Positions 1 through 12,311 are shown, counted from the first letter of the stretch. The stretch is 64,000 nucleotides of DNA from Cryptomeria japonica (GCF_030272615.1 NC_081407.1:138632897-138696896); one strand, 5' to 3'. Numbers and translations: made by a program. The notes: generated by a model from the sequence alone, not told the origin.

Positions 1-1034
1 GGTATAAATAGGAGAAATGAAATTTTCTAAGTTCATTTGTGCACCCAAGTTTTTTTAAACCTTCTAGTTGTGACCTTTCGACTTCACGCCTTTGTGTTGC
101 TAAATTTTCACGTGTTCTCTCCCGCCAAGATGGTAGATTTTTTCTCCTTCCTTGCGTTTTCGTGTTTATATCTTTTAGTTTTTTTTAGCTTAGATTTTCT
201 TTTTTTTGTTTTCCTCATTTTGCGTGTCTTGTTCTTCCTGCGTGCCCTAGATTTTCAAAACCTTGGAATCCTGAACCCTCGAAGTTCCAGGCTTGGTAGT
301 TTTCTTCACCTCTGAACTTCGAAATCCCGGAGTCCCTAGGTTGATCTTTTTTGGGGTCATGCTTTTATCTGAGAACTTTGGATCCCCAAAGTTCCGGTTC
401 ATCTCAAAACCTATGAGTGAGCTACCCCCAATCTCAAAACCCCAAAGTCTCAAAGTTCATTCCTATTTAACCTCAGAACCCCAGAGTCTCGGAGTTCCAA
501 AACATCTTTTGGGAACTCAATTGAACTACCCCAGGACCTCGAAACCCTGAAATCCCAAAGTCATCTTTTCTCGTCCATCTCGGAGCCCCGAAGTTCTAGA
601 CTCCATTTGTTTTATCCACCAGGAACCCCAGAGCCTCGGAGTTTCGAAGTCAGTTGTTTTAAAGGAAGTTATCCACCCTGATGTCCCGAGGCGGATGATG
701 TTATTGATATTTTTGAGTATGCAATGGGCTAATTTGTGATTCTTTCTTGCAGATCAGAGCATTTATATGGACCCCAACCTCCAACAAGAGAGGCAAGGAG
801 TTGGAAAAGCTTCCTATAACCATGAAATATCAATATCAATGGTAGATCTATGTTTCAAAGTTGGATGAACAAATCAAATGGGTGAAAAAAACATAGGTGG
901 GGCATATCGATTTAGAAGATATCAAAACATAATTGGACAGACCAAAGCCAAAGGGCCCTCTGAGGAGAATCAAGAGATCAGGTCTGGTGGAAGCAACCAT
1001 TTTCCCGTAGCTGGTCTAAGCCCCTGAATTCATT
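1..1034 (+). other. Non-coding leader of a decayed LTR-type element
   Basis: No coding region is supported here. A TATA-like GGTATAAATAGG lies at the very start of the window. It is followed by a T-rich stretch and then by the degenerate direct repeats listed separately. From about 770 onward the sequence drifts into the reading frame of the downstream transposon-associated pseudogene. A TATA box, an untranslated leader and then an ORF would fit the 5' end of an LTR element whose LTR starts before the window, but no matching 3' LTR is clear (6.1-6.9 kb is only vaguely similar). Low confidence in the interpretation. Confidence 0.35.
247..660. repeat. Degenerate direct repeats, CCCAGAGTCTCGGAGTTCC type
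   Basis: About eight imperfect copies of a short motif close to CCCAGAGTCTCGGAGTTCC occur near 264, 318, 371, 436, 476, 534, 580 and 622, spaced roughly 45-65 bases apart. The copies differ at several positions, and some read CCCGAAGTTC or CCCAAAGTCTC. The block is more GC-rich than its surroundings. It looks like an old minisatellite inside the leader of an LTR element. The function is unknown. Confidence 0.6.
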
Positions 1035-3210
1035 ATGACCATTGCACAATTCTATAATGCAGACACCAGAAAGTGCACAGATGATCAAGGTAGAACTGTG
1101 ATTGATTTATCAACGGATATGTTGGGATTTGTGTTTGGAATCCTTGTGAGGAATGAAGTACTCCTGACTACAGAGGAATAAGTTGCAGAAGTATGGAATG
1201 AGAATATTGCTTCAAACAAAAGGCATATGAATGAGAATTGGTTGGAAGAGGAGAGGAAGACAGGGCTAAAGTCCACAAACACTTTGAGGGCAGATATCAA
1301 GGAGCCACAACGAGACTTAATCATCATGCTGAGAAAGACCTTTGGCAAGTTAGATTGCTGACACTTCCATCCTTGGATGTTCCATTTTATGACAACTATA
1401 CTAATAGGAAAACAATACTTTGACTGGGCCAAAATTCTTTCTGACAACATTCATAAGTAGATGAAGGAGGTGCATCAAATGAAAAAATTCTTCTTTACCT
1501 CTTATGTTATCTGGGTAGCTGCCCGAGCAGGCAAATTCCCATGGTTGCAAACAAAGGGTCAGCTAGGCGATGAGGAAGGGCAGAAGAAGGTGTGGGAGTA
1601 TTACTCACAACTCCCTCTAAGCAACGCAAAGGAACATTTTAAAAGAATAAATAATCTCACAGGTGATAGAATAAGCCCAGAAGAAATGGCAATCATCAGG
1701 GAATGGGCATGTTGGTTCGTTAAGAACCAATACTCTACATATATCAGGGTTAGTGGATTCAAAGGGAACCCTATGTTGTTGCCATGATACTGCAATGATC
1801 GCATTATATTGTTAGAATATGTCAGGCAGATGCTCGACCTTCAATCACTTTTGTTTTCAAAACACAAGGCAGGTAGATTTTTCAGTTTCTATTGGTTACT
1901 TCTCTTGTTCCAAGATTCAGGTAGCAAAGACAGTAGAGCTTAAAGAATTTAATTATGCAAGGGAGTACTATGATCCCTACAACAAGCTAAAGAAAATAAT
2001 GCCAAAGGCATATAAGGGGCATAAGTCTAGATTAGAGGATTTTTGGATGAACCTCCAAGACAGTTTTGAAGTTAGAGAAAATAATTATTATATGTTGTCA
2101 GTACCACAAATAAGAAATTTTGAAGTAGAGACCAATCTCCATAAAGAGCTAAGAGATGATGGTGAATTATTAGATTCTGTATATAAGAAGAAAGAAATTG
2201 ACAAGAAGCCTCTCTCTCCAATAAAGTGGTCGACACAGGAGGATATATATATAGATACAGTAACTCAAAATATCATAGAAATAACCAAACAATGGCTAAG
2301 TTTGAGGGTTAGGCCAAGCGCTTCGAAAGGGAATCCAAAGGAATCAACTTCAGGTGTTCCCCAGTCAAGGGGTTATAAGAAGTATGCCTGTAAGAGAAGG
2401 TCTAGTTCTTGAAAGAACACATCAACTGACCCAGATGAGAGTGTCAAACCTAAAGAAAGTACTAAGGAATTATTTAAGAAAGTCAAAGAATAAATGAGGA
2501 GGTTTGAAGTTTTGAAAAAGGCTGCAGATTTTCGAGTATAAGAAGGACTGGGAGTTGTGCCACTGACAGAGGTACATCCTGTGAGGACGACAATTGGACA
2601 AATGCCAAGAGAGGGCACTTAGAAGGAATATGAACAAGGGAAAGTATATGAAAGTGCACAACATCCTCCTCCTAATATGACAAGTGCATCCACTCAGCCT
2701 CCATCTACCGTTGTAGCACAAGCTCCAATTTTGACCTCAGCTGCTACCACCCCTATGCCACCACCAACTGATATTTTTGTTACAACAACAATGCCTCTCA
2801 AGATACAGGTGTTAAGACCTACCACATAAATAATAAGTATCCATAACATCGAAATGAATTTTGACCAAGAGGACGAGCAACCTATGTAACAACAACCACT
2901 TGGAGGAGAGAAGGAACAAAATGAGTCTGAAGATTCACAGGATGAAAGGTTGGTCTTAACTCCATAGGACCAAGAAGATTTAATGAAAGAGATACCCGCC
3001 GAGCAAGGAATGGAGGAAAATGATCAAGATGGCACAATGTTTGAAGAAGAGATCAATGATGAGTTAGGAGAGTTACATAAGCAACAATAGTTGAATGTTG
3101 ATACTGCTCTTTAAGCCAGCCTGACTCGACAAATTGTTTCACCCCAAGACCCTAAGCATATAGAAGAAGAGGAGAAAGATGAAGCAAATGATGGTATGAT
3201 GAAAGAATAA
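1035..3210 (+). pseudogene. Decayed transposon-associated protein, N-terminal part
   Basis: From the ATG at 1035 one frame runs to 1787, broken by stops at TAA (after LLTTEE), TGA and TAG. Further frames follow at 1819-2412 and on to about 3210. The opening residues, with AQFYNADTRK and then RTVIDLSTDMLGFVFGI, resemble the pattern of the putative plant transposon protein family found in extra ORFs of plant LTR elements: a short EFY-like motif, then a beta-strand ending in a G-[FI]-P-like turn. A later stretch near VIWVAARAGKFPW is typical of the same kind of protein. The 2.4-3.2 kb part is acidic and low in complexity. An LTR insertion at about 3211 separates it from its C-terminal half. Family assignment is by eye only. 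It could instead be another gymnosperm-specific retroelement protein. Confidence 0.5.
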
Positions 3211-4665
3211 GGATCCGGTAAACTACTGAGAGGGGGGGGGTTGAATCAGTAGATAGAAAACTTGATGCACTTTCACCAAACTTAAAATCAACCTCTCATG
3301 ATAGACATTAAACTAACTGGTTTCATCACTGAAATTCAAATGCAATAATACTGACAAGATTAACTGGTTGACTGTTATAACAGATTAATAGTAAAACAAC
3401 TTGAAACTCACAAAATCTTTTATCTTGATCACTCAAATACTTTACTTGATAGTAGTTAAAACATGTTTTAGTTTGCTACCGGTTGTCATAACAAATCAAA
3501 GTGGATTTAGCAGTTAAGCAATTCAACAATAAACATAACCACAAAAACATTCACCACTTGACACAATATTTTTGACGTGGAAACCAAAATGGGAAAAACC
3601 ATGGTGGGGATGAATACCCACAAGTATTTTGAACTCTTCTGAAGTTCGCCATGTTAGGAGCTTAGCCTGTTAAAGCTTTACAAAAAGTCTTGTTAAGAAC
3701 AGATCTTATTAGGGACCACATGGTTAAGGGATTGACTATAATGCCCTATTAAAAGAAATACCCTATTAGGAGTAACCTCAGTGGAGGATTTAGAATCCAA
3801 GCTAATGGATCACCTAGTTAGAGGATTTGAATAAAGAAGCTTGTTAGAGCTTACATGGTTAGGGGATTTAGCTGTTGTAATTGCTAGAAAATAACATGGG
3901 TTTGTTGATCTATTTGAATAGCACTACACTTTCTTGTTCATATCCTTTTCATGCTCCTATCTGCCATTACACATACTACAAATATATTACCAGGTTAGGC
4001 AACCACACTCTCACTATCAACTACAAGTTTGCCAACCAACAAAAAAAATGACTCATCGACCTTATAAACAAATCATCAGGTCGGTAACACATCACAAACC
4101 TAAACATCTCATAGAGATTACAAACAAGTCGGTTCAAGTATGACCATTGGATTACATAGCAAATAAAATATAAATTAATGCACATCACTCAAGATATTCT
4201 TTACCGCTCCATGATTACCGCTTCATCAAACTCTGTAACTCATCACACAATTTGCATTAGATGCAATGAACTTGCTCATTCCCAAGATAGAAACCGTTGT
4301 CTCTACGCGCCAAGAAACATTTAAAATATTCATCAATCAATATTCATATGTGTCAGAATATTTGTCGTTCACCATTTGATCATAATCTACTTCAACTCCA
4401 TCGGTTAGGGTTTGGACATCTTCTACGGGTAGGGTTATCGGGTGAACTCTCTATAACATAAGTAATACCGGTTTCCAATACAAACTCCTCCTACCAGTTG
4501 CATTACCCTTTGCTAGCTCCTCCTACCAGTTTGTAATACAACATATAACATTATTACAATATCATAACAACATCATAAGATGACATCTTAACGTCATAAC
4601 CGGTTTATTGACATCAATGACAACATAACATATCATTAATGAAATCTTCAAGCAAAATGCCAACA
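3211..4665 (-). repeat. Copia (Sirevirus-like) solo LTR inserted in the pseudogene
   Basis: The sequence shares ordered blocks with the LTRs of the two nested copia elements further on. These are ACTGAGAGGGGGG followed by GAATCAGT at the left, TTTTGACGTGGAAACC with GGGAAAAACCATGGTG in the middle, ACCGGT motifs, and AATGCCAACA at the right edge. There is no internal region or partner LTR, so it is read as a solo LTR or a remnant. The first bases are decayed (no clean TGTTGG start). I could not identify a target duplication, so the left edge is uncertain by about 15 bases. Just right of the edge, ATCTCC resembles the start of the polypurine tract complement, so it may retain a few internal bases. 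Confidence 0.6.
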
Positions 4666-4671
4666 ATCTCC

Positions 4672-6115
4672 AACTTATGCCAACAACAGATGAGTAGTCA
4701 GACGTCCACATGATGACTGTTGACATCGTGCCCCACAAAGGTGAAAAAGATGAGGATGTGCCACAATGGTTGAACTTCACCTTTGAGAAGAAAAAGAAAG
4801 TGGTGCTACCCAAGGTTACATTTTAGCAAGCCATCACTGAAGAACCACGAAAAACAAAAAGAGCAAAGATAATGCATCACTTATGAAGAACTGGTTCTGG
4901 TGAAGTGATTGCTGATGTAGAAATTCCAATGCAACCTGAAACTCAAGACTCCCCCAAATACCAGGTTTCACAGGTCAAATTGGGTAAACAAACCAAATGG
5001 AGAGAGCTAGATACGTTAGAGTTGGCTACTAGTGTCATCAGGGGGCGAATCGAAATGAGCACACCTCCCATTTAGAGGTCAAAGAACAATTGGAACAATA
5101 TAATCAGCTATTAGTAGAGATGGGTAAGCCCCTGGACACATGTAGATGATAATTTACCTTCAACTTCATCACTCCCAAAGAGAGATAAAAGCATTGGTTG
5201 AGGTAAGGCAGGTGGCAGCCACAACAAAGTCATGGGCACGCACAAATGCCACCAAAATTAGACTATTCTTGCATAACACCATGAAAGAATATAGGGAGGC
5301 CATGCAACTTGGAGGAGCGTTAACTTCTTGTTCTCAGCAGTGGGAGCGGAAGCTCAAAACTTTTGGCAAGCAGCTTTGGGTTTTGAATAAAGTTTTGAGT
5401 CTTGGAGAAGAAGAGATAATAAGGGAAGACCTCTTGGGTGGAGACAATTGTAAGAATTTTCAATCCTACATATACATTTTGGAGTTCAAGATTGAAATGC
5501 TTCAATAGTATATGAAGGATATAACAGATATTTGGTCTCCCCTCCTCGGGGTAGTGGAAAAGTACGAGAATTTTGTAGGACAATTATCAAGAGTATTTTG
5601 GCTTGGAATAACCAATGTGAGAGGCATGGAGGAGGATCAAGTACTCCACCAGTGGGATGCATGTGAGGCACAACATTTTGCAAATCCAGCTCAGTTTAGT
5701 GTTGCATCAATGGACATGTATACATATTTGATAACGCAGTGTCAACAGGCTGCAGAAACAATAGAGGAGTTGGAAAGTGCAAGGAAGAGTGTGGAGGAGA
5801 TTTTGAAAAAGTACAAGTTCAGAATCAAACATGTTACTGATCCTCCTATCAAGATGATTGCATGTATCATCAGCAATTATAAAACCTATAAAAAGAAGTA
5901 GAAGATAAATGTGTAGTTTCTAATGATAGCATGACTTTTAAAAGGAGTTTTTGCATGATCACCCTACTGGGACTTCAACTATGCCTCCAACTCACGCTTC
6001 ACTTTTGAGTAAAATTTTGCATGACTATGAAAGCTTGGCTCATACAACATCATCTTCTTAGTTCTCCCTCAATCCTAGTTTTGTAATGTTTAACTGGAGT
6101 CCAAGGCAGAGACTT
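4672..6115 (+). pseudogene. Decayed transposon-associated protein, C-terminal coiled-coil part
   Basis: Coding character resumes after the LTR. The 4700-5140 part is charged, with a lysine block near FEKKKKVVLPKV. Frames at 5146-5508 (120 codons) and 5512-5901 (129 codons) follow. They are separated by a single TAG in the same frame, 3 bases apart, so they were almost certainly one reading frame. The protein is helical and rich in Q/E/K/L (QQAAETIEELESARKSVEEI). Coding-like sequence continues with stops to about 6115. The product is unknown. The general plan, a globular N-terminal part, an acidic middle and a coiled-coil end, matches the extra ORFs at 32.5-35.7 kb and 60.2-61.8 kb, but I cannot show sequence homology by eye. 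Confidence 0.45.
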
Positions 6116-6895
6116 GTATGTCAACTGCGACTCCTTATTTTTTAGTTCTTAATTTAGATAAGTTTATTTCCTAGAAAGTAGGACAAAAAACTCTATAAAT
6201 TGAGGAGTTTGATTCATTTGTAAGGGTCCACAAATTGATGATTTGAGGCCCACTTAGAGATTTTAGATTATTTTTCGCACTTTGTTATGAACTAGATTAT
6301 TTTTGTGACACATTATTTTGAAATTAATACAAGAGACAACTTATAGATTGCCTGATCTATGCGTGTGTTCTATCAGTTTGTTCTTTGCAGTCTGGTAATG
6401 TTTATTGTTTGAAATCAACAACTTGTTTTGATCTTATGTTTATCGCTTTATGAATCATATTGCACATGTAATTGGTGTATGAGAATTACTAGGATAAACG
6501 ATATTGTGGTAATATTATTTCCATGAATTTGTGAGGTTTCTGACTTTGCAGGTTTACTGGATGTCTGTTATTGAATGCTGATTTAGATGATATTGATGAT
6601 TTTGGGATTGGAGAGTACTCACTAAGTAGCTCATTAAGTTGCTATTGAATTAGTTTCACTGTTATTTTTCTTGTTTCCCTATCTTTGCAAGTTTATTTCA
6701 AAAGAGAATCTTAAAGCATAAAATACAAAAAAAGTGGAGTTATTGGAATTTATTGGTATTTATTTAATCAGCAGGCCCCTTCACAGGTACAACCACATTA
6801 ACCATCTATCTACCCATCATCGTCGAGACCCGACTATAGAGACCTTGGAGTAATTAGTTTCTCATAACTTATTACTTTTTAGGAGAGGTAGTGAG
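6116..6895 (+). other. Non-coding, possible LTR remnant
   Basis: No ORF is supported. ACTCTATAAATTGAGGAG near 6190 is a good TATA-like element, followed about 120 bases later by AATTAATACAAGAG. That arrangement is common in plant LTR promoters and polyadenylation regions. It could be the 3' LTR of the 1-6.1 kb element, but no paired copy was recognised. Confidence 0.3.
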
Positions 6896-8039
6896 TGTTT
6901 ACACAAATTTCCTAACTGTTGGTAAGTGTGTCAAAACACCCGTCAACACTTCCAAATCACAAACCATATGAATTGAGGACACACATGAATGTCCCAAACA
7001 CTCAGCCAAATCTGCAAACCAAGATATAACGATTCCATAGTAATGCAAAGCACAAACCAGAATACTGAATAACATGAACAACTGAATAACAACCATAATA
7101 TGGAATCACACAACTCGATCAAAACATCATGTTGACCACTAAAACTTTTGCTCAATCAACTAGAGATACTTATCTCAAAATCCATTAAACCACAACAACT
7201 CATCTACAATACACTGACCAAACCAACTCATTTAATCTAACTACAACACTGGAATACACAAAAGAATATGTTGACATCAATGACAAAACATCATTCCAAC
7301 AAACTTATCGACAATATCCAATAGTATGCCTTGGGTGTTTGTGTTGGCACGTCCACATTGTGGTTGTCACACGTACCTTGACTATTGACACACCTAATGT
7401 CTTAGGATGGTTGAACCATTCCTTGTCTATGACGTGTTTGTTTTATGCAAAGGGATCACATTATCACCCTAGCCTTCATTGCCATAGTGCATTGCATCCA
7501 TTTTGCCATATCAAATAAAGGTTCTCACCTACTATTTTGTATTTGTGAAAGCAAGTTTTTCTTCACCACTAATTGTTCTTTGTCTAATTTCCTCTTACTA
7601 AAACTTCTTCCATCAGCACTCACAATTAGTTTGATTTAGTACTCTGGTACATCAAAAACATGTTGCACCCTGCATTCATTGGTTAGTACATGTCCATATC
7701 ATCATTATTATTTTATTGTATGAAAAACCAAAAAATAAAGCATTTGCATAATATCATTAATTATTGCATCTCATAAAGAATTAGAAAACATAAGTGCATA
7801 TTTCATTCGTTACATCACATGAAATGTACATAAAGTATATATTCATGAAATCCTAAACAAATAAATGCAATTCATATCATAACAAAGCTTAATATCATAT
7901 CATATATATCAAAAGTGTCAGAGTACAAAATCAGACTATTTTTCCTAGTATGGCCCGTAGGTTAAGTACATAATCACAAAAATAAAGATATCTACATCAT
8001 AATGAGCGAATGTGTCCCTATCATAGTGTGCTCTCTATC
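6896..8039. other. Intergenic or old copia LTR fragment
   Basis: About 7,260-7,301 contains TGTTGACATCAATGACAA and ends CCAACA. These words recur at the right ends of the copia LTRs at 29.5 and 44.4 kb, so at least part of 6.9-7.3 kb is probably an old LTR fragment in the same orientation. I see no duplication or inner region. From 7.3 to 8.04 kb nothing recognisable is present apart from AT-rich sequence. Confidence 0.3.
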
Positions 8040-10379
8040 CCCTTGATCTTTGTCCTATCTTGAGGATGAAGCTCCTCCCGTCTCTAGTCTTGGTTAGAGT
8101 GGTTGTCTTGGTCCAATCACTCCCATGTTGTTTTGTGTCATTCAGGAGCATGACTTTCTCTATCCTAGACTATAATCATGACCAATAATATGGAACTCTC
8201 TACTTAGGTGGCACTACACTCTCATACAACATCCTCCAATGTCACATCTCCTCACCTTACTCAGCCAACATTTGAGCCATGTCTCACGCACTAGCATCTC
8301 TAATAGAGTTGATGAACCCCCACATGGCATCCTCTAATCTCTGAGCTTGGGATATCATTGTGTCTTGAGAAGATATCATACTAGCTATCTCTATTGTGTA
8401 CCTATCCCTTTCAGTTGTGTGTCTATCTCTATCTGCTTCTAGTTGATCCCTCTCAGTCTTAAACTGCTCTTGATCAATCCTTAATTGATCCCTCTTTAGC
8501 TGCAAAATAATAATCTATCGCTCTAACTCTGCAATATAATCTTGTTGACTGCTCACAGTAGCCATGTATGTCTACAGATCCTCAATTTGATCTACGTCAT
8601 CCCCGATGTGTATATCTCGCAATGGCTTATCCTCTGCCTAATCTATTTGTATGTGCATAGGACTCCCAACCTCCTCCTCCTCCTCTCCATCATCCTTATC
8701 ATCCTCCTCCTCTCCATCATCCTCATCATCCTCCTTTTCTCCATCATCCTCATCATAATCCTCATCCTCCTTGGTATAGGGATATCTGGATCTATAAGTG
8801 GTATTAGATGATGTTATGCAAACCATCGATCATACTCCTTTGTCATCCCTGCATCTTCGACATCTGACCCCCAATCCCACTGTCTGGGATATAATTGTAC
8901 AAAATATGCATATGATATATGAGTCTAAATCACTCTACCCAACTGTCTGACCTCCCTAATTGACCGAGCAAAACATGTTGTCCCTGTAGGTATATCCTAT
9001 TGCTCTCCAAATTGTTGAATAACTCTCTCTGGTAAATGCATCTCTATCACTCTTTGGCGGTTCACTAACCGCCCTATCAAGTACCTCTCATGTCTACAGT
9101 ATGGTAGGTTCTCTACATCCTCTAGCCATCCAGGGCAATCCCTATAAGGTCTCCATATGAACTCTCTAAGTTTGTCCAGCTCATGACGCTAGCATAACGT
9201 GTATCCAAATGGACCCTGACTCAATGCACCTCTATAACAATATACATAAGGTCAGTTTGGTATCACCTATATGTCTGCAATTGATCCAAACACTACTTTG
9301 TGCTCCAAAGCCCATACTTAGAGCAATGTCACCCCACAATTGAGAGTTTGTATGCCTTGATATACTATTTGATGTAATTGAAAATAGAACATCCTGAGCA
9401 TGCATGGTACCCATGCATACACTATCCCCTCTATGCACATCCACTTGATCACTCTACCCTAGCCAATAGGGAAACCATATCCACATTTTTACACTACTAG
9501 TAGACATACTATGACAACTACAATCACAACATATTGCCTCTCAAACTCTATTACCATGGTCTCTCAGCGGATCTCTCGCTCTACAATCTCTAGGTCATTT
9601 GCCTCTCACTCAAACAACCTGCATACGATGTCTCTCCCTATCAAGGGGTCATAAATCGCCCTCTCCCCATGAATAGGAATGTGGAGGATGCACCATACAT
9701 CCTTTAAAGTCACTGTAGCCTTGCTAGTAGGGAGGTGGAATGATGAGGTCTTTGAATGCTACCGCTCTACTAATGCAGCGAGAAGTCCCATATTTGCCCT
9801 AATCTCAAGTATATGAGTAATGAAATGCAATCCTAATTCTCCTAGTGTGTCTCTATCTATGGTCCTTAATCTATGACATAGCTCAAATAAATCTGGTCTA
9901 TTCTGCCAGGTGGTCGATGGATAATGATGAATCTACATCACCACGGGGAATCAACTTGTCAGTTTTAGGTTTTCTACCTAATGTGTGCATTTCATAATTT
10001 TAGGTCCAAATCAAATGCATTTGTGTCCTATCTTATCCTATTTAGGTTCCCTACCCTTAGGACCCCTTTAGGATTCGTCGACAAACCCTAGCATGCCCCC
10101 CCTTTCCTTACCCCCTATCTTAGCAAAGTTATGTTTGTGTCATCAACACAAGCATAAAAGACCTTAACATAGGTGTAAAATGCGCATACATATGAGCAAT
10201 TCTTCCCTTCTATCCCCAAAACATTCCTCGATGTGTCCTAGAAGCACACATAATTCACATAAATTGAAATATGGGTTTTTGAGGCACTCACTTGATGTTC
10301 TACATCATTCGATTGTCTGAAGCTGCATACACATTCCCCAAGGTTCTCTGCCATTGGAATGTTTGCCATCCTTCTGCAG
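8040..10379 (-). pseudogene. Plant mobile domain (PMD, aminotransferase-like) pseudogene
   Basis: Read on the minus strand, the gene starts with ATG at 10379 (MANIPMAENLGECVC...). After about 80 bases it meets a good splice donor (CATCAA then GTGAGT). Coding sequence resumes near 9,950 and reads the PMD core (PF10536): LGLHFITHIL, LLAALVER then a stop where the family has Trp, then SSFHLPTSKATVTLKDV and IPIHGERAIYDPL. A second conserved block near 9.0-9.15 kb reads RLVNRQRVIEMHLPER and VIQQFGEQ. The C-terminal end has a Glu/Asp run (8,638-8,826) and then a coiled coil of repeated RDQLEADRDR-type heptads (8,284-8,505). PMD proteins (MAIN/MAIL family) act in nuclear silencing and are often carried by transposons. 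Several stops (TGG to TAG, and TGA) show it is dead here. It lies antisense to the LTR on its 5' side. Confidence 0.8.
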
Positions 10380-10450
10380 TCTCCTTTGTTTAGAGCTCAA
10401 AATTTGCCAAGTTAGAGAGTGCAAATGAGCCCTTATCACTCTTCCCATCT

Positions 10451-10460
10451 CCTTTTATAG
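10451..10460 (-). promoter_or_regulatory. TATA box of the PMD pseudogene
   Basis: On the minus strand this reads CTATAAAAGG, a near-ideal plant TATA box. It lies about 72 bases upstream of the proposed ATG at 10379. Spacing and orientation fit the PMD reading frame and nothing else nearby. Confidence 0.55.
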
Positions 10461-10727
10461 CCCTTTCAAATGTTTAGATGGATGAGCACCTCTCCTAGTT
10501 GTATTGGTTGCGGTCTTTTTCACCTTGTAATGCGTGTATCTTGTACATTTGGCCTTCAATTTTCACTCTGTTTGAACTAGTGGCTTCCTATCATCATTGT
10601 CAATTGATTGGCCTCTTTTTCTAGATTTTTGTAGCCAATTCCTCAAGGGGGCATACATATATCATGTTGTCATTCGGGGCATTTTTCTTGACTGTTATTT
10701 GAAACAACACTCTAAATCTCATTGTCT

Positions 10728-10742
10728 CAAAGAGGGGAAAAA
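10728..10742 (+). promoter_or_regulatory. Polypurine tract of a + strand LTR element
   Basis: CAAAGAGGGGAAAAA sits immediately before TGTAGGCATCTAAAAATGG, which has the form of a plant Ty3/gypsy LTR start. A purine run ending exactly at TG is the classic second-strand primer site, so the LTR to its right should be a 3' LTR of a + strand element. Confidence 0.6.
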
Positions 10743-12311
10743 TGTAGGCATCTAAAAATGGTCAATGCTTGTGGTGTTGTACTTTAACATGTTTGTGTGA
10801 CCTTCTTTTAGGGTTTTTCGTATCTTATTGATGTTTCTTCTATATCACACACTTGATTTTTATCATTTGTCGACATATTGTCATTGTTCTACATTATTTC
10901 CTATTCAATTTTAATTCTCTCGCATTTAAATTAGGTCTTGTTGATATCATTTTTGAATTGTAATCATTGGTTGTGATCAACCTTATCATGTCAATTGGAC
11001 ATCCTCAATCCTAGTTTGTGTCGAATTAGGGTTTTATCTTGGATCTCTATAATTTTCAAATCAATTGTCAATCATCCTTGATCAATTATCAATAATTTTG
11101 GATCATTTTGAATCCCTTTCAATCTTCAGTTGTCATTGTCGTCAATCTTTTATCAATTTGTGTTTGATTCGTCATCGGTCCTTGTCAAACTTTATCAAAG
11201 GCAACCTTCATCAAATCAACCTTTTATCAATCTTTGATTGATTTGTCATTGATCTCAACCAGTCATCAATCTTCCTCACTTTTGGGTCAATCGATCATTG
11301 ATCCTTTATCCATTGTACTCTATCAATTCGATCTTTTTTTCAATCTCCGATCGATTCATCATTGATCTTTGTCATATCGATATCAAACTCTTGTCATTTA
11401 TTCTTTTTTTGTCACGATCAATTTCTTTGTCAATTGTCCTTTAATTGTGTTAAGACCTAATCTCATTTCTAGTTCATCTTCCTAGGGTTTGATGATTAGT
11501 TCATTTAATCCTATTAACATATTCCCTCTTTAGGTTAAGTGAATTCATTTATCCTAAGTCTTCTATGTCACAATTAAATTGAATTGTTTAATTGGCTAAT
11601 TAGTTTCCATTTTGTGTGAGCTAATTAATAAATGAAATTTATTAATTAAGTGTCAACTCATTTATTCTAATTCTCTAATTCCCCCTTTCCACCTAATTTT
11701 TCTCCTAACATTTTCCACCTTTTTCTCCTCTAATTTGTCTCCACCTTTTGAGGATATTTTATCATAAGTTGAAGGCTATTTTCATGCTCATCTTGTCATT
11801 CAATTAATAAGCTATTTTTGAGGCCTAATTTTTTATAGCTAACTGGCTATTTTTCCTCCTAATCATGTCATAATTGGTGAGCATAATTTGCTCTCAATTT
11901 GTCACTATTTTGACATAGTAATTTGCCTTCCAATTTGTCATTAAATCATGTCATAATCATGCCAATTTCAAATTCAATTTCCTCCTTCGAATTGCTCATT
12001 CCAATTCGATCCCTTCATCAATTTGTCTATAAATGGATTTCATTTCTTCGATCATGGCTAACCACATTTATAGTATCCTTACACTGTTGATTTCACTCTA
12101 TCTTTGCAATATTTCTTTTCACTTGCACTTATTTTGTAGGTGAGATCCAGAAACATCACATTTGAAGGAGAAATAAAGCCAATGGAGGTCAATGAAGGAA
12201 ACACATTGCGATGGTTTGCATTTTTGTTTTGGTGTTTTTCCTTCATTCTTTCATTGAGTGTATTGGGATTCAATTTCATGGCTTGTTAGGTTTTGTGGTT
12301 GCCTAATTACA
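10743..12311 (+). repeat. Putative 3' LTR of a Ty3/gypsy-type element
   Basis: It begins TGTAGGCATCTAAAAATGG directly after a polypurine tract. The reverse complement of the solo LTR at 51,054-51,877 begins TGTAGACACCTAAAATTG, so both belong to the same broad LTR type. Inside are AT-rich blocks (TTAATTAAG near 11,650), a TATA-like CTATAAATGG near 12,026 and a T-rich 3' part. The right edge is guessed at TTACA (about 12,311), just before LINE-like coding sequence. No 5' partner or gag-pol was found in the window. Confidence 0.5.
10960..11440. repeat. Low-complexity TCAAT/GATC tract
   Basis: The sequence repeatedly returns to words such as ATCAATCTT, GATCGATTCATCATTGATC and TTTATCAATC at irregular spacing. 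It is too diverged to define a clean unit. It looks like an old expanded minisatellite within the LTR. Nothing else is recognised in it. Confidence 0.45.

Noticed and set aside
8542-8811. Ile/Leu-rich + strand frame resembling a transmembrane protein
   Set aside because: It is the complement of the Glu/Asp tract of the PMD pseudogene.
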